A stretch of DNA of 21,502 bases, from contig CAZYZB010000014.1 in NCBI GenBank assembly GCA_964651405.1, positions 1 through 21,502 on the forward strand, given 5' to 3'. Made by a program: the position numbers and the translations under genes. The notes below the pieces were generated by a model. The model was not told where the DNA came from, made no database searches, and was given only the letters and a program-made list of their open reading frames with translations. Every line of letters begins with the position of its first letter. The first letter of the stretch is position 1. Below are positions 7,071-14,189 of this stretch, piece by piece. This stretch comes from JAWBOD01 sp964651405. Its GTDB lineage: Archaea > Aenigmatarchaeota > Aenigmatarchaeia > Aenigmatarchaeales > Aenigmatarchaeaceae.

Positions 7071-7489
7071 TTTTTATCAGCCTTAACCAAATCTTTTTCT
7101 TTTAAGTATGACATTAAATGAGACCTGCTTCTGAAAAAATTACCTTTGATAAGTTTGTAAACTGTTCTGTAAACATGCGGTTTTAATTGACCTTTGTTTT
7201 CTAGTTCCTTCAAAAGTTTTCTCTGTGATCTTACAATTTTAAGCCATCTAGTTTTCTTACCTCTCCTTGCTCCTTTAGATCCTTTTCTACTTCCCATTTT
7301 TTGCTGTCTTTTCTCTTCATGCTTTATGGCTTTCTTCTCAGGAATCTTTTTAATAAAACCTTCTTTTATGAATCTTCTAACATCTCTTCTTGTTATAGCT
7401 TGGTTAACTTTTGTGTTAGTTGGGTCTATCCAAATCCTATTTTCTCCACATTTTAAAATCTTTGCTGCAATTTTCTTTTGTAAGCTCAT
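7067..7489 (-). CDS. rpl19e: Large ribosomal subunit protein eL19
   Basis: Archaeal/eukaryotic-specific eL19, 140 residues, close to the archaeal norm of about 150. Recognised by LQKKIAAKILKCGENRIWIDP at the N-terminus, the RDVRRFIKEGFIKK helix and the very basic KMGSRKGSKGARRGKKTRWLKIVRSQRKLLKEL stretch that lies along the 23S rRNA. It starts at an ATG overlapping the stop of the 53-residue zinc-ribbon gene (ATGA at 7486-7489), so translation of the two is coupled. Confidence 0.97.
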   Translation of the reverse strand: MSLQKKIAAKILKCGENRIWIDPTNTKVNQAITRRDVRRFIKEGFIKKIPEKKAIKHEEKRQQKMGSRKGSKGARRGKKTRWLKIVRSQRKLLKELENKGQLKPHVYRTVYKLIKGNFFRSRSHLMSYLKEKDLVKADKK

Positions 7490-7647
7490 GTAAATTCACC
7501 CTCTTTACCACCATGAAACTCTAAAATGAGGCCAAATTCATTGAAAAAAGCATTGCAAGTCGGACATCTAAAGATATTTGGCTTTCTTTTCCAAACCTTA
7601 CCTTTTATACCACATGATGGGCAACGACCTCTCCCAATCAAATACAT
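7486..7647 (-). CDS. 53-residue CPxC zinc-ribbon protein inserted between eL32 and eL19
   Basis: A small ORF between two ribosomal genes encodes 53 residues with two well-spaced cysteine pairs: Cys9/Cys12 in RCPSCG and Cys28/Cys31 in RCPTCN, separated by a basic stretch (IKGKVWKRKPNIF) and followed by a Phe-rich beta-like tail (AFFNEFGLILEF). This is a classic rubredoxin/zinc-ribbon layout. The start lies 4 nt after the eL32 stop, and the stop forms ATGA with the eL19 start, so the gene is fully integrated in the operon. I do not recognise a specific family. Plausible roles are a ribosome-associated or transcription-linked zinc protein, by analogy with other short zinc ribbons; this is inference. 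It is not the usual occupant of this position. Confidence 0.8.
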   Translation of the reverse strand: MYLIGRGRCPSCGIKGKVWKRKPNIFRCPTCNAFFNEFGLILEFHGGKEGEFT

Positions 7648-7651
7648 AATC

Positions 7652-8029
7652 TCACTTTTCGATCCTTAATGGGTTTAAAACTTTAATCTTTAATTCATCT
7701 GCCTTTTTCATCATCTCTAATCTTTTTTTCTTTCCTACAGTAGCTGATATCCTGCAAGCTTGCTTTTCTGGGTTTATTTTTTCAAGGTCTTTTAAATTAT
7801 AAACAAGGAATTCTTCGAACCCAGATGGATGCAATCCTTTAACAGCTCTTGGAGAACCGTAACCAGGTCTAGGAAGATTTCCAGCCTCCCTCTTGTGCAT
7901 TCTTAGTTTCGAATGAATGCCTTTAGGGGCTCTCCATTTCATTCCCACCCTTCTGAGTATCTTCCCTCTACTCCTTATGAAAACTGGTTTCTTTCTTTTG
8001 ATTTTTAATCTTAATTTTAAATTATCCAT
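7652..8029 (-). CDS. rpl32e: Large ribosomal subunit protein eL32
   Basis: Archaeal eL32 of 125 residues, essentially full length. The signature segments are KKPVFIRSRGKILRRVGMKWRAPKG, PGYGSPRAVKGLHPSGFEEFLVYN and ISATVGKKKRLEMMKKADELKIKVLNP. It normally follows uL6 directly; here a pyruvate-kinase-C-like gene lies between them. Confidence 0.97.
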   Translation of the reverse strand: MDNLKLRLKIKRKKPVFIRSRGKILRRVGMKWRAPKGIHSKLRMHKREAGNLPRPGYGSPRAVKGLHPSGFEEFLVYNLKDLEKINPEKQACRISATVGKKKRLEMMKKADELKIKVLNPLRIEK

Positions 8030-8034
8030 AATTA

Positions 8035-8634
8035 TTACCTAGGTCCACCAATTATTCCAACTTGTTTAGGCTTACATATTATTTCCTTTATACCAAGCTT
8101 GAAAAAATTAGTAGTATAATTAGGTCTCATTACAATAGCCGTATCACATCCGCCGCTTGTTCCAGCAATAGCAATAACATCTTCATCTGGAGATAGTAAT
8201 CCTGCATCTGTTGCCATTAATGTCACTTCAACTGCAACCTTTGTTCCTTCTGAAAACAGTTTTAATGCATCGCAAAATATCATTAGAGGGAAGACACCGC
8301 CATATCTAATGCCCATTCCTCTTTCTAATCCACTTAAAGCTTGGGTGCCTCTATAACATTCTATCCCTTTCGCCTTCAATTTTTCAAGGTTTCTTTCCCA
8401 AATATTTTTTCTTTCTGTAGATGAAGTTCCAGCATGCAATGTTACAGCAACTATCTTTATGTCTTCTGGAGCTTTTTCAGAAATCTTTAGAGCAGTTTCT
8501 CCTGTATAAGTTGCAACTACAATTTTTTTGATATTGTTCTTTTTAGCAAATTCTAAAGCTAATTCTATAGTTTTATCTGTATTTTCCTTTCCTGGATTTA
8601 AAAAATATGTTATTTGTTTTGTTTCATAATTCAT
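8035..8634 (-). CDS. Pyruvate-kinase C-terminal-domain-like protein (COG1751) inserted between uL6 and eL32
   Basis: A 199-residue cytosolic protein with the alpha/beta fold of the pyruvate kinase C-terminal domain and no catalytic pyruvate kinase barrel. Visible matches are the N-terminal TYFLNPGKENTDKTIELALEFAKKN, the strand KKIVVATYTGETALKI (equivalent to the kinase's VVATESGxTA region), RGMGIRYGGVFPL, and the C-terminal EDVIAIAGTSGGCDTAIVMRP followed by IKEIICKP. Stand-alone proteins of this kind (COG1751) are widespread in archaea and bacteria, without an assigned reaction. The ATG follows the uL6 stop by 4 nt, with TGATTTT-ATG spacing as for its neighbours, so it is co-transcribed with ribosomal genes. 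Why a metabolic-type domain sits here is unknown. Confidence 0.85.
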   Translation of the reverse strand: MNYETKQITYFLNPGKENTDKTIELALEFAKKNNIKKIVVATYTGETALKISEKAPEDIKIVAVTLHAGTSSTERKNIWERNLEKLKAKGIECYRGTQALSGLERGMGIRYGGVFPLMIFCDALKLFSEGTKVAVEVTLMATDAGLLSPDEDVIAIAGTSGGCDTAIVMRPNYTTNFFKLGIKEIICKPKQVGIIGGPR

Positions 8635-8638
8635 AAAA

Positions 8639-9169
8639 TCACGGTTTCTTAGTTATGAACAGACCGTCTTGGAAAACTCTTCTATCTCTTTGTTTTATTC
8701 TTGTTGCGCGCTCGATTTGAGCAGCAGTTTGTCCAACTTCATCCTTGCTGATTCCTGTCACAATTACCTCATCGTTCTGGATTTCAACCTTGCAATTTCC
8801 ACCAATCCTTACCTTCCTTGGTGTCTTTTCACCTAAGAAATTGCTTATTGAAACTTCATTCCCGCTTACTTTTACAGTAAATGGAAAGTGCATGTAGACT
8901 ACCTTTAATTTTGCTATGTATCCTTCTCTTACTCCCAAAAACATGTTATTTATATGAGATTCCATAGTGCCTATCATTGCCTTGATTTTTCTCTTTTTTG
9001 ATTCTGTAGACAAAAAAATCTTGTTATTTTCTTTTTTTAATAAGATTTCTTTTTTAAAAATAGGGCAAAAGAAATCCTTCTCTAAGGATCCTTTCGGTCC
9101 CTTGATTTTAATTTTAAAATTATTAATCTCAACTTCAATGCCGTTTGGAATTTCGATTATTCTTTCCAT
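8639..9169 (-). CDS. rpl6: Large ribosomal subunit protein uL6
   Basis: Archaeal uL6 with two tandem similar domains. The first begins at MERIIEIPNGIEVEI and contains KIKGPKGSLEKDF; the second contains HFPFTVKVSGNEVSISNFLGEKTPRKVRIG and the conserved ending RVFQDGLFITKKP. I placed the start at the ATG at 9169 (176 residues) because it is preceded by GTGATTTT and matches the family N-terminus. An in-frame candidate 18 nt upstream would overlap uS8 and add a non-conserved hexapeptide. Contacts the sarcin-ricin loop and the factor-binding region of the 50S subunit. Confidence 0.95.
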   Translation of the reverse strand: MERIIEIPNGIEVEINNFKIKIKGPKGSLEKDFFCPIFKKEILLKKENNKIFLSTESKKRKIKAMIGTMESHINNMFLGVREGYIAKLKVVYMHFPFTVKVSGNEVSISNFLGEKTPRKVRIGGNCKVEIQNDEVIVTGISKDEVGQTAAQIERATRIKQRDRRVFQDGLFITKKP

Positions 9170-9176
9170 AAAATCA

Positions 9177-9563
9177 CTAATAAACAAAGCCGATTAAAAC
9201 TCCACCTAATTTTTTTTCTTTGGCCTTATCATGAGTCATCAAACCTTTTGATGTGGAAACTATGATGAACCCCATATCACTTGCAGGAAGGAACCTCTTC
9301 TCATATTTTTCATAATCATCAATCCTAATAGGGAATCTAGGACGAATTGCATTGCAGTTATTCACTTTTCCTAGTAATTGTATTCTAAATTTCCCTCCCT
9401 TTCTATCATCAATGTACTCAAAGTCTCCTATGTAGTTATTTTTTTGAAGCATTAACAAAATGTTTTTCACTAGATTAGATGCAGGAGTAAATATCTCTTT
9501 TTTACCGTACATGTCTCCATTCTTTATTGACGATAATACGTCTGATACTAAGTCATGCCTCAT
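9177..9563 (-). CDS. rps8: Small ribosomal subunit protein uS8
   Basis: uS8, 128 residues, a primary binder of the central domain of 16S rRNA. It starts with RHDLVSDVLSSIKNGDMYGKKE and ends with the conserved IIVSTSKGLMTHDKAKEKKLGGVLIGFVY. The start at 9563 follows GTGATTTT and lies 4 nt after the uS14 stop. Normal length for archaea (about 130). Confidence 0.97.
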   Translation of the reverse strand: MRHDLVSDVLSSIKNGDMYGKKEIFTPASNLVKNILLMLQKNNYIGDFEYIDDRKGGKFRIQLLGKVNNCNAIRPRFPIRIDDYEKYEKRFLPASDMGFIIVSTSKGLMTHDKAKEKKLGGVLIGFVY

Positions 9564-9567
9564 AAAA

Positions 9568-9726
9568 TCACATATATTTTTTAAAGCCTAATTCTTTTGC
9601 TACTTCCCTTATACACCTTCTGCAGTACATCAGACCATATTTTCTAACTAAGCCTTTGTAGCTACCGCAACGTCTACATCTTCTAGATCCTTTTCCAAAT
9701 TTTCTTTCTTTTTTTATCGGCTTCAT
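9568..9726 (-). CDS. rps14: Small ribosomal subunit protein uS14, zinc-binding form
   Basis: A 52-residue uS14. The zinc-coordinating cysteines are Cys17, Cys20, Cys35 and Cys38 (CRRCG and CRRCIR), and the end LGFKKYM corresponds to the usual archaeal GFxKYx terminus. The start overlaps the uL5 stop (ATGA at 9723-9726) and uS8 begins 4 nt downstream. Binds the 3' major domain (head) of 16S rRNA. Position and length are exactly as expected in the archaeal spc operon. Confidence 0.96.
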   Translation of the reverse strand: MKPIKKERKFGKGSRRCRRCGSYKGLVRKYGLMYCRRCIREVAKELGFKKYM

Positions 9727-10223
9727 AATACCTCTACCTTATAGTTTTTAACAACCCAATCCATTGCCTCTTCAGGCTTTATTAAATGTTTTTTTCCAAT
9801 CTTTTTTGGAATTTTCTTTCTTTTAACTCTAAATCCTGGTCTCTCTAACGAAACACAAACGTCCATTCCGAAAATTCCAATGTCAGGATCATATCTTACT
9901 CCTGGAATGCTTATGTGTTCCTTAATGCCAAATGAAAAACTACCTTGTTTATCAAAAACACTTTTTGATAGTTTAAAGTCAACAGCATCCAAGGCTTTTT
10001 TGAAAAATTCTTCAGCATTCTTTCCTCTCAAGGTAACTTTGCATCCAATAGGTCTTCCTTTTGCTGCCCCAAAAGTAGTTCTCTTATGAGTCGAGGTTAT
10101 AACAACTTTTTTTGCAGTCAATATCTCTAGCAATTTCTTTGCTTTATCTAGCTTTTCTCCAGACTCTCCACAACCTATATTCAAAGTTATTTTTTCAATT
10201 CGTATATTTTGCATCGGATTCAT
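9723..10223 (-). CDS. rpl5: Large ribosomal subunit protein uL5
   Basis: uL5, a 5S rRNA-binding protein of the central protuberance, 166 residues. Family features include [32 protein letters not shown] at the N-terminus, [42 protein letters not shown], and the archaeal C-terminal tail with [17 protein letters not shown]. It overlaps uS14 by 4 nt and follows eS4 by 4 nt. Confidence 0.97.
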   Translation of the reverse strand: MNPMQNIRIEKITLNIGCGESGEKLDKAKKLLEILTAKKVVITSTHKRTTFGAAKGRPIGCKVTLRGKNAEEFFKKALDAVDFKLSKSVFDKQGSFSFGIKEHISIPGVRYDPDIGIFGMDVCVSLERPGFRVKRKKIPKKIGKKHLIKPEEAMDWVVKNYKVEVL

Positions 10224-10227
10224 ACAA

Positions 10228-10896
10228 TCACTCTAGTTTTATCAATGGTCCTTCCCTACCAACCATTATAACAAAGTTTTTTGGAACTTCAATTGTCTTC
10301 TCGTCGCCTATCAAAACCCTGTCTTTTTCAATAGTTTTTATTTTGCCAATCTTACCAGCATTCTTACCCTTGAAAATCACACAAGTCGAATTCTCAGCGA
10401 ACTTGATATGATCTATTATTTTTTGTTCAGGAACCTCTATGAGCAAAGAGTCTTGAGTAGAATAATTCTCATTTGTTAAAATATTCCTACCGTCGTTCAA
10501 GTTTATCTGGTTCTTTTTCCCTTTTAAGGATTTTTTATTTATAATCTTACATATTTTCAATTTTGCTTCCTTTTCAGGTATTTCTATGAAGATTAACCCC
10601 TTCTTAGGAACCGCTCTGTAAGCCTTTTTCATTGAAGGAATCTCTATAGTATTAAACAAACCTACTCCAAATTTTGGATCCTTTCTTTTCCTGCCGTCAA
10701 TCAAAATTTCTCCCTTTTTAATAATTTTTGAAGCTTCTCTTTCGTTTTCTGCTATTTTTAGAACGTCTCTAATTAAAACTAATAACGGTAGTGAAAGGTC
10801 TTTTAGATATGGGCCTCTAGGTTTGATTACAAACTTCTTGGTTTTCTTTTCTATCGGCCACCACTTAGGAGCAGCAATCCTTTTTATTATAGTCAT
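10228..10896 (-). CDS. rps4e: Small ribosomal subunit protein eS4
   Basis: Archaeal/eukaryotic-specific eS4 of 222 residues. It begins TIIKRIAAPKWWPIEKKTKKFVIKPRGPY (the family has AAPxxWPIxRK), has an S4-like RNA-binding domain near 35-80 (LKIAENEREASKIIKKGEILIDGRKRKDPKFGVGLFNTI), a central eS4 domain, and a C-terminal KOW motif (CVIFKGKNAGKIGKIKTIE). It overlaps the uL24 gene by 4 nt. Slightly shorter than the usual archaeal length of about 240. Confidence 0.96.
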   Translation of the reverse strand: MTIIKRIAAPKWWPIEKKTKKFVIKPRGPYLKDLSLPLLVLIRDVLKIAENEREASKIIKKGEILIDGRKRKDPKFGVGLFNTIEIPSMKKAYRAVPKKGLIFIEIPEKEAKLKICKIINKKSLKGKKNQINLNDGRNILTNENYSTQDSLLIEVPEQKIIDHIKFAENSTCVIFKGKNAGKIGKIKTIEKDRVLIGDEKTIEVPKNFVIMVGREGPLIKLE

Positions 10897-11252
10897 TTTT
10901 TACCTCTTTCTATTATCTCTTTTCTTCTTGGATCATCCATGTTTGGATTTGTTATCATCAATTTTGAAGCATTAATAGGAACATGAAATTCCTCACCCGA
11001 AACTTTTTTCCTTTTAACATTATCTATGTAAACCTTTAACCTTTTCAAGTCAACTTCAGATATCTTTCCTATAGTTCCCTTAAATTTCCCTCTCATAACC
11101 CTTACTTCATCTCCTTTTCTGACAGGCAAAGATCTTTTCTTAAATTGATTTCTTAATTCTCTTGATAAATGAGCAGACAAAAGTTTATGTCTTTTATGTA
11201 GAGGTGCCTGATAAAGTGCCTTTCTTTGTTTACTTGGTTTTTTTGATTTCAT
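10893..11252 (-). CDS. rpl24: Large ribosomal subunit protein uL24
   Basis: uL24 of archaeal type, 119 residues, an assembly initiator of the 50S subunit. The archaeal/eukaryotic N-terminal part (KSKKPSKQRKALYQAPLHKRHKLLSAHLS) precedes a KOW domain at about 46-70 (VRKGDEVRVMRGKFKGTIGKISEVD), followed by NVKRKKVSGEEFHVPINASKLMI. Its ATG overlaps the uL14 stop and its end overlaps eS4 by 4 nt. Confidence 0.97.
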   Translation of the reverse strand: MKSKKPSKQRKALYQAPLHKRHKLLSAHLSRELRNQFKKRSLPVRKGDEVRVMRGKFKGTIGKISEVDLKRLKVYIDNVKRKKVSGEEFHVPINASKLMITNPNMDDPRRKEIIERGKK

Positions 11253-11650
11253 TATACCACCGTTGTAGCAATCTTACCAATCACGGAAAATCTTTCAACA
11301 ACTTCCTTTGCTATTGGACCTTTAATTTTGGTTCCTCTTGGCTCACCTTTTTCGTTGATTAAAACAGCAGCATTATCCTCAAACTTAATTCTCATACCAC
11401 TTGTTCTTCTGTACTCTTTCTTTTGTCTTATGATGATAGCTTGGACAACTTCATGCATTATTTTTGCATCTCCAACTTTTACAGCACATATAATCCAGTC
11501 TCCAACGCCGCATCTTGGAGATCTGCTTTTCACTCCTTTGTAGCCCTTTACTGCAATCACTTGCAACAAAGTTGCTCCTGTATTATCTGCACAATTAAGA
11601 TAACTTCCTGCTTGCAATGTTTTTGTTATTTTAGCTGATACTGGTTTCAT
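11252..11650 (-). CDS. rpl14: Large ribosomal subunit protein uL14
   Basis: uL14, 132 residues, at the subunit interface next to the factor-binding site. Diagnostic segments are AGSYLNCADNTGATLLQVIAV, GDWIICAVKVGDAKIMHEVVQAIIIRQKKEYRR and FEDNAAVLINEKGEPRGTKIKGPIAKEV. The start overlaps the uS17 stop (ATGA), and the stop overlaps the uL24 start. Confidence 0.97.
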   Translation of the reverse strand: MKPVSAKITKTLQAGSYLNCADNTGATLLQVIAVKGYKGVKSRSPRCGVGDWIICAVKVGDAKIMHEVVQAIIIRQKKEYRRTSGMRIKFEDNAAVLINEKGEPRGTKIKGPIAKEVVERFSVIGKIATTVV

Positions 11651-11988
11651 TTCGTAGTCACCTTTTCAATTACAACAAATGTTTTTGTCTTGCTAAGTGG
11701 ACGACACTCTGAAATCTTTACAGTGTCTCCAATTTTTGCATTAATACACTCTGGGTTATAAGCAGCAACTTTTGTATGTCTTCTTTCATATACCTCGTAT
11801 TTTGAAATAAAATGAGTATAATTCCATCTAACAACAACTGTCTTTTCAGCTTTATCGCTAACAACCTCGCCAATAAAAATTCTTCCTCTTAACCTAAGTG
11901 AACCGTGAAACGGGCACTTGGAATCTTTACATTTACCTTCTGGAGGTTTTACTTCTAAGCCAATGTTTTTTGTCTTTTGTTTTACCAT
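11647..11988 (-). CDS. rps17: Small ribosomal subunit protein uS17
   Basis: Archaeal uS17 of 113 residues. The N-terminal extension KNIGLEVKPPEGKCKDSKCPFHGSL is typical of archaeal and eukaryotic S11-type proteins. The OB-fold core has RGRIFIGEVVSDKAEKTVVVRWNYTHFISKYEVYERR and AYNPECINAKIGDTVKISECRPLSKTKTFVVIEKV. It overlaps the Rpp29 gene by 7 nt and uL14 by 4 nt, in the standard archaeal order. Confidence 0.97.
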   Translation of the reverse strand: MVKQKTKNIGLEVKPPEGKCKDSKCPFHGSLRLRGRIFIGEVVSDKAEKTVVVRWNYTHFISKYEVYERRHTKVAAYNPECINAKIGDTVKISECRPLSKTKTFVVIEKVTTK

Positions 11989-12260
11989 TTTTTCACCTTT
12001 AATTTTACTCTTTCCTCTGGTCTTACAGCGATTTTATCTCCGTTAACTTTAACTTTTTTTCCGTCAGGAATTTCAAATATGAACTTTGAACCTTTTTTCT
12101 GAACTTTTTTCAGTCCGTTGTGAGTTTCTATTGTTATGGTACTTTTTGTTTCGTCAACTACTGTACCTTTTATTCCAACCTGGAATTTATTTGTGCTCTC
12201 GACAACTTTAACTGACAGGCCTATAAGTTCGTGTCTTATTAAGTTCTTTGCCGTTATCAT
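11982..12260 (-). CDS. rnp1: RNase P protein component 1 (Rpp29/Pop4)
   Basis: Protein subunit of archaeal RNase P, which trims tRNA 5' leaders. The 92 residues start at MITAKNLIRHELIGLSVKVVES, matching the family's N-terminus (T--NLIRHELIGL), and form an Sm-like barrel with GIKGTVVDETKSTITIET and a C-terminal GKKVKVNGDKIAVRPEERV. I chose the ATG at 12260, 1 nt after the aIF1 stop, over an in-frame TTG 15 nt upstream inside aIF1. Its presence implies RNase P, so the tRNA genes here should have 5' leaders removed, unlike Nanoarchaeum equitans. Confidence 0.94.
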   Translation of the reverse strand: MITAKNLIRHELIGLSVKVVESTNKFQVGIKGTVVDETKSTITIETHNGLKKVQKKGSKFIFEIPDGKKVKVNGDKIAVRPEERVKLKVKKW

Positions 12261-12261
12261 C

Positions 12262-12567
12262 TTATTCAACTTCAATCTTGTCTTCTGGAAAGCCCATTCC
12301 GTTTAAAATGACTTTTAACTTATTTTTGTGGTTTCCTCTAAGTTCTATCCTACCTTCCTTGTACGTTCCTCCACAGGCAAGCTTTGTTTTAAGTTTCTTT
12401 GAAAGTTCTTTTGGATTTGCTTTTTCATCAATGCCCTCTACTATTGTCACCAACTTCCCAAAAGACCTCTTTACTGTGTAAACCTTTATTTTTGCTTCTT
12501 CTTTTGCTATTGTTCCACAAACACAAAGTTCAACAGGCAATCCACAAGTCTTACAAGTCTCGACCAA
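12262..12567 (-). CDS. Translation initiation factor aIF1 (SUI1)
   Basis: Initiation factor that promotes start-codon selection on the 30S subunit. The 101-residue protein has an N-terminal archaeal zinc knuckle (Cys5, Cys8, Cys15, Cys17 in CKTCGLPVELCVCG) and the SUI1 fold with KRSFGKLVTIVEGID, KTKLACGGTYKEGRIELRGNHK (about 66-87) and GMGFPEDKIEV. No ATG is available: the frame starts at TTG 12567, one base after the uL29 stop. A strong GGAGGT at 12578-12583, embedded in the last codons of uL29, serves as ribosome site. The use of TTG in a protein that itself enforces start fidelity could provide autoregulation, as with bacterial IF3; this is inference. Confidence 0.93.
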   Translation of the reverse strand: MVETCKTCGLPVELCVCGTIAKEEAKIKVYTVKRSFGKLVTIVEGIDEKANPKELSKKLKTKLACGGTYKEGRIELRGNHKNKLKVILNGMGFPEDKIEVE

Positions 12568-12568
12568 C

Positions 12569-12772
12569 TTATATCTTACCTCCTTTTATTTTTGCTTTAT
12601 GATTAGTCTTTTCTAATTTGTTTAATTCTGTTAAAATTCTTGCTATAGTTTTTCTAATTTCCTTGACTCTTCCAGGATTGCTGGGACTACCGCCTACAGC
12701 AATCTGAGCTCTCTCTTTTGATAATTCAAGTCTTAACTCATTTAATCGATTAATTAAATCAGGATGCGTCAT
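12569..12772 (-). CDS. rpl29: Large ribosomal subunit protein uL29
   Basis: uL29, a small helical protein at the exit tunnel that helps dock SRP. From the ATG at 12772 it is 67 residues, the family's usual size, with LINRLNELRLELSKERAQIAVGGSPSNPGRVKEIRKTIARILTELN. A longer frame reaching 12841 would add a basic segment lying wholly inside uS3 and not part of the family, so I use the internal ATG. Even so it overlaps the uS3 end by 14 nt. The last codons hold the GGAGGT site for aIF1. Confidence 0.93.
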   Translation of the reverse strand: MTHPDLINRLNELRLELSKERAQIAVGGSPSNPGRVKEIRKTIARILTELNKLEKTNHKAKIKGGKI

Positions 12773-13421
12773 TTGTTTCAGTTGTTTTTTCTTCAGTAAC
12801 GACAACTTTCTCACCACTCTCTTGTTTTTTCTCAGCCTCACTAAAAATTTCTAATTCTCTCGGCTTTTCGGAAAGTATTCTTACTTGTATTCCGATTATT
12901 CCAAGTTTTACAATTGCTTGAGCATAGGCTTTCTTAACCAAGGTCTCTGCATCGTCGCCAGAATATTTGAGATAACCGGAAGAAAACTTTTCTACTCTGG
13001 ATATGTCAGAACCAAGCTTTCCTCCTATTCTTATAGCAACGCCTGCAGCACCTGCAGCCATGATTTTTTCAATAGCAAGGTTTGCAACTCTTTTGTAGTG
13101 TACTCCTCTTTCAATTGCAGATGCTATCCATTTTGAAACAATATTAGGATCTAAATCAGGATTAGCAACTTCTTGAACGTCTAATTGTGGATTCTCAAAG
13201 CCAAACTTCTCCTTCAAAGTTTGAGTCATATTCTCTATGTTCCTTCCTCCTTTTCCTATTATTAGACCTGGTTTGTGAGCAAAAACAGTTATCCTTATGC
13301 TTAAGGGCGTTCTCTGGATTTCACAATGGCTATATCCAGCTCTAGAGAATTCACTTGCTAAAAACTCTCCTACATATTTATTCCTTATTCCTTCTTTAAT
13401 GAACTTTCTTTCCAAAGCCAT
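12759..13421 (-). CDS. rps3: Small ribosomal subunit protein uS3
   Basis: uS3, 220 residues, at the mRNA entry channel. It begins MALERKFIKEGIRNKYVGEFLASEF, has a type 2 KH domain with the GLIIGKGGRNIENM loop (about 51-64), and the C-terminal uS3 domain with GVAIRIGGKLGSDISRVEKFSSGYLKYSG. A low-complexity acidic/basic tail (EKKQESGEKVVVTEEKTTETNDAS) closes it. The start is the ATG at 13421 preceded by AGTGAT; a GTG 9 nt upstream is part of that ribosome site. It overlaps uL22 by 26 nt and uL29 by 14 nt. Confidence 0.96.
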   Translation of the reverse strand: MALERKFIKEGIRNKYVGEFLASEFSRAGYSHCEIQRTPLSIRITVFAHKPGLIIGKGGRNIENMTQTLKEKFGFENPQLDVQEVANPDLDPNIVSKWIASAIERGVHYKRVANLAIEKIMAAGAAGVAIRIGGKLGSDISRVEKFSSGYLKYSGDDAETLVKKAYAQAIVKLGIIGIQVRILSEKPRELEIFSEAEKKQESGEKVVVTEEKTTETNDAS

Positions 13422-13794
13422 TTTTATCACTTAATACTGCTTGAATATGACATATTTTTAATTTTGAACCAAACTTTCTCCATTTTCTTCTTGCCCTATG
13501 CATGGTAGGACCTTGGTGAGCTGAAATAAAAAGAAACATTGAGTCTGAATCTAATTTTTTATTTTTTGCATTGCTTTCTAATTGTATTAACAGTTTTGAA
13601 ATGTTCTCTGCAGTTTTTGTAAAGTACTTTCCTCTTAAACTTATTTTTTTATTAGTCAAACTGTCCAAAATCTTTTTTGCATCAGCAAACTTTTTTCTAT
13701 TTAACGCTTTACAAACCTTTACAGCATTTTTCAATGATATTGAAAATGTGCCTGATGCACATGCTTTCCCTTTTGATGTAATCGCATATTTCAT
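13396..13794 (-). CDS. rpl22: Large ribosomal subunit protein uL22
   Basis: uL22, 132 residues from the ATG at 13794, lines the exit tunnel. Family features include KYAITSKGKACASGTFSISLKNAVKVCKALNRKKFADAKKILD and the archaeal loop SAHQGPTMHRARRKWRKFGSKLKICHIQAVL. A second possible ATG 9 nt upstream overlaps the uS19 stop (TAATG). I prefer the downstream one because TGATTTTT precedes it at the spacing used by neighbouring genes, but either is possible. Confidence 0.93.
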   Translation of the reverse strand: MKYAITSKGKACASGTFSISLKNAVKVCKALNRKKFADAKKILDSLTNKKISLRGKYFTKTAENISKLLIQLESNAKNKKLDSDSMFLFISAHQGPTMHRARRKWRKFGSKLKICHIQAVLSDKNGFGKKVH

Positions 13795-13802
13795 AAAAAT
13801 CA

Positions 13803-14183
13803 TTATTTAAGCGGTAGGAACTTTGATGCTTTAGTTGCTCCGACACCTGGTGCTGAATGCATCACTTTCTTTCTAGTAAGTGCGAACTCTCCTATGCGGT
13901 GTCCAACCATCTCAGGTTTTATATCAACACCAATCCAATTGTTTCCATTATGAACTAAAACTTTTTTGAAAACCATTTCAGGTATAATTACTGTTTCCCT
14001 TAAATGAGTTCTAACTGGCTTGTTGGATTTTCTAAGTCTTTCCAAGAACTTCTTTTCTTCTTTACTAAATCCTCTTAACAAGGCTCTTCTTTGTCTTGAT
14101 GGTATTAGCTTTGAAAAATCTTCCAAACTCATTTTTTGCAATTCTTCAATTGTTTTTCCTTTGAATGTAAATATTTTTACCAT
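13803..14183 (-). CDS. rps19: Small ribosomal subunit protein uS19
   Basis: uS19 of archaeal type, 126 residues, in the 30S head. The N-terminal SLEDFSKLIPSRQRRALLRGFSKEEKKFLERLRK is the archaeal/eukaryotic extension. The core has RTHLRETVIIPEMV, VHNGNNWIGVDIKPEMVGHRIGEFALTRK and the terminal HSAPGVGATKASKFLPLK. It lies 6 nt after uL2. Confidence 0.97.
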   Translation of the reverse strand: MVKIFTFKGKTIEELQKMSLEDFSKLIPSRQRRALLRGFSKEEKKFLERLRKSNKPVRTHLRETVIIPEMVFKKVLVHNGNNWIGVDIKPEMVGHRIGEFALTRKKVMHSAPGVGATKASKFLPLK

Positions 14184-14189
14184 ACATCA

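Noticed and set aside
12773..12841. 23-residue N-terminal extension of uL29
   Set aside because: It lies inside uS3, is absent from the family, and an ATG at the family start exists at 12772.
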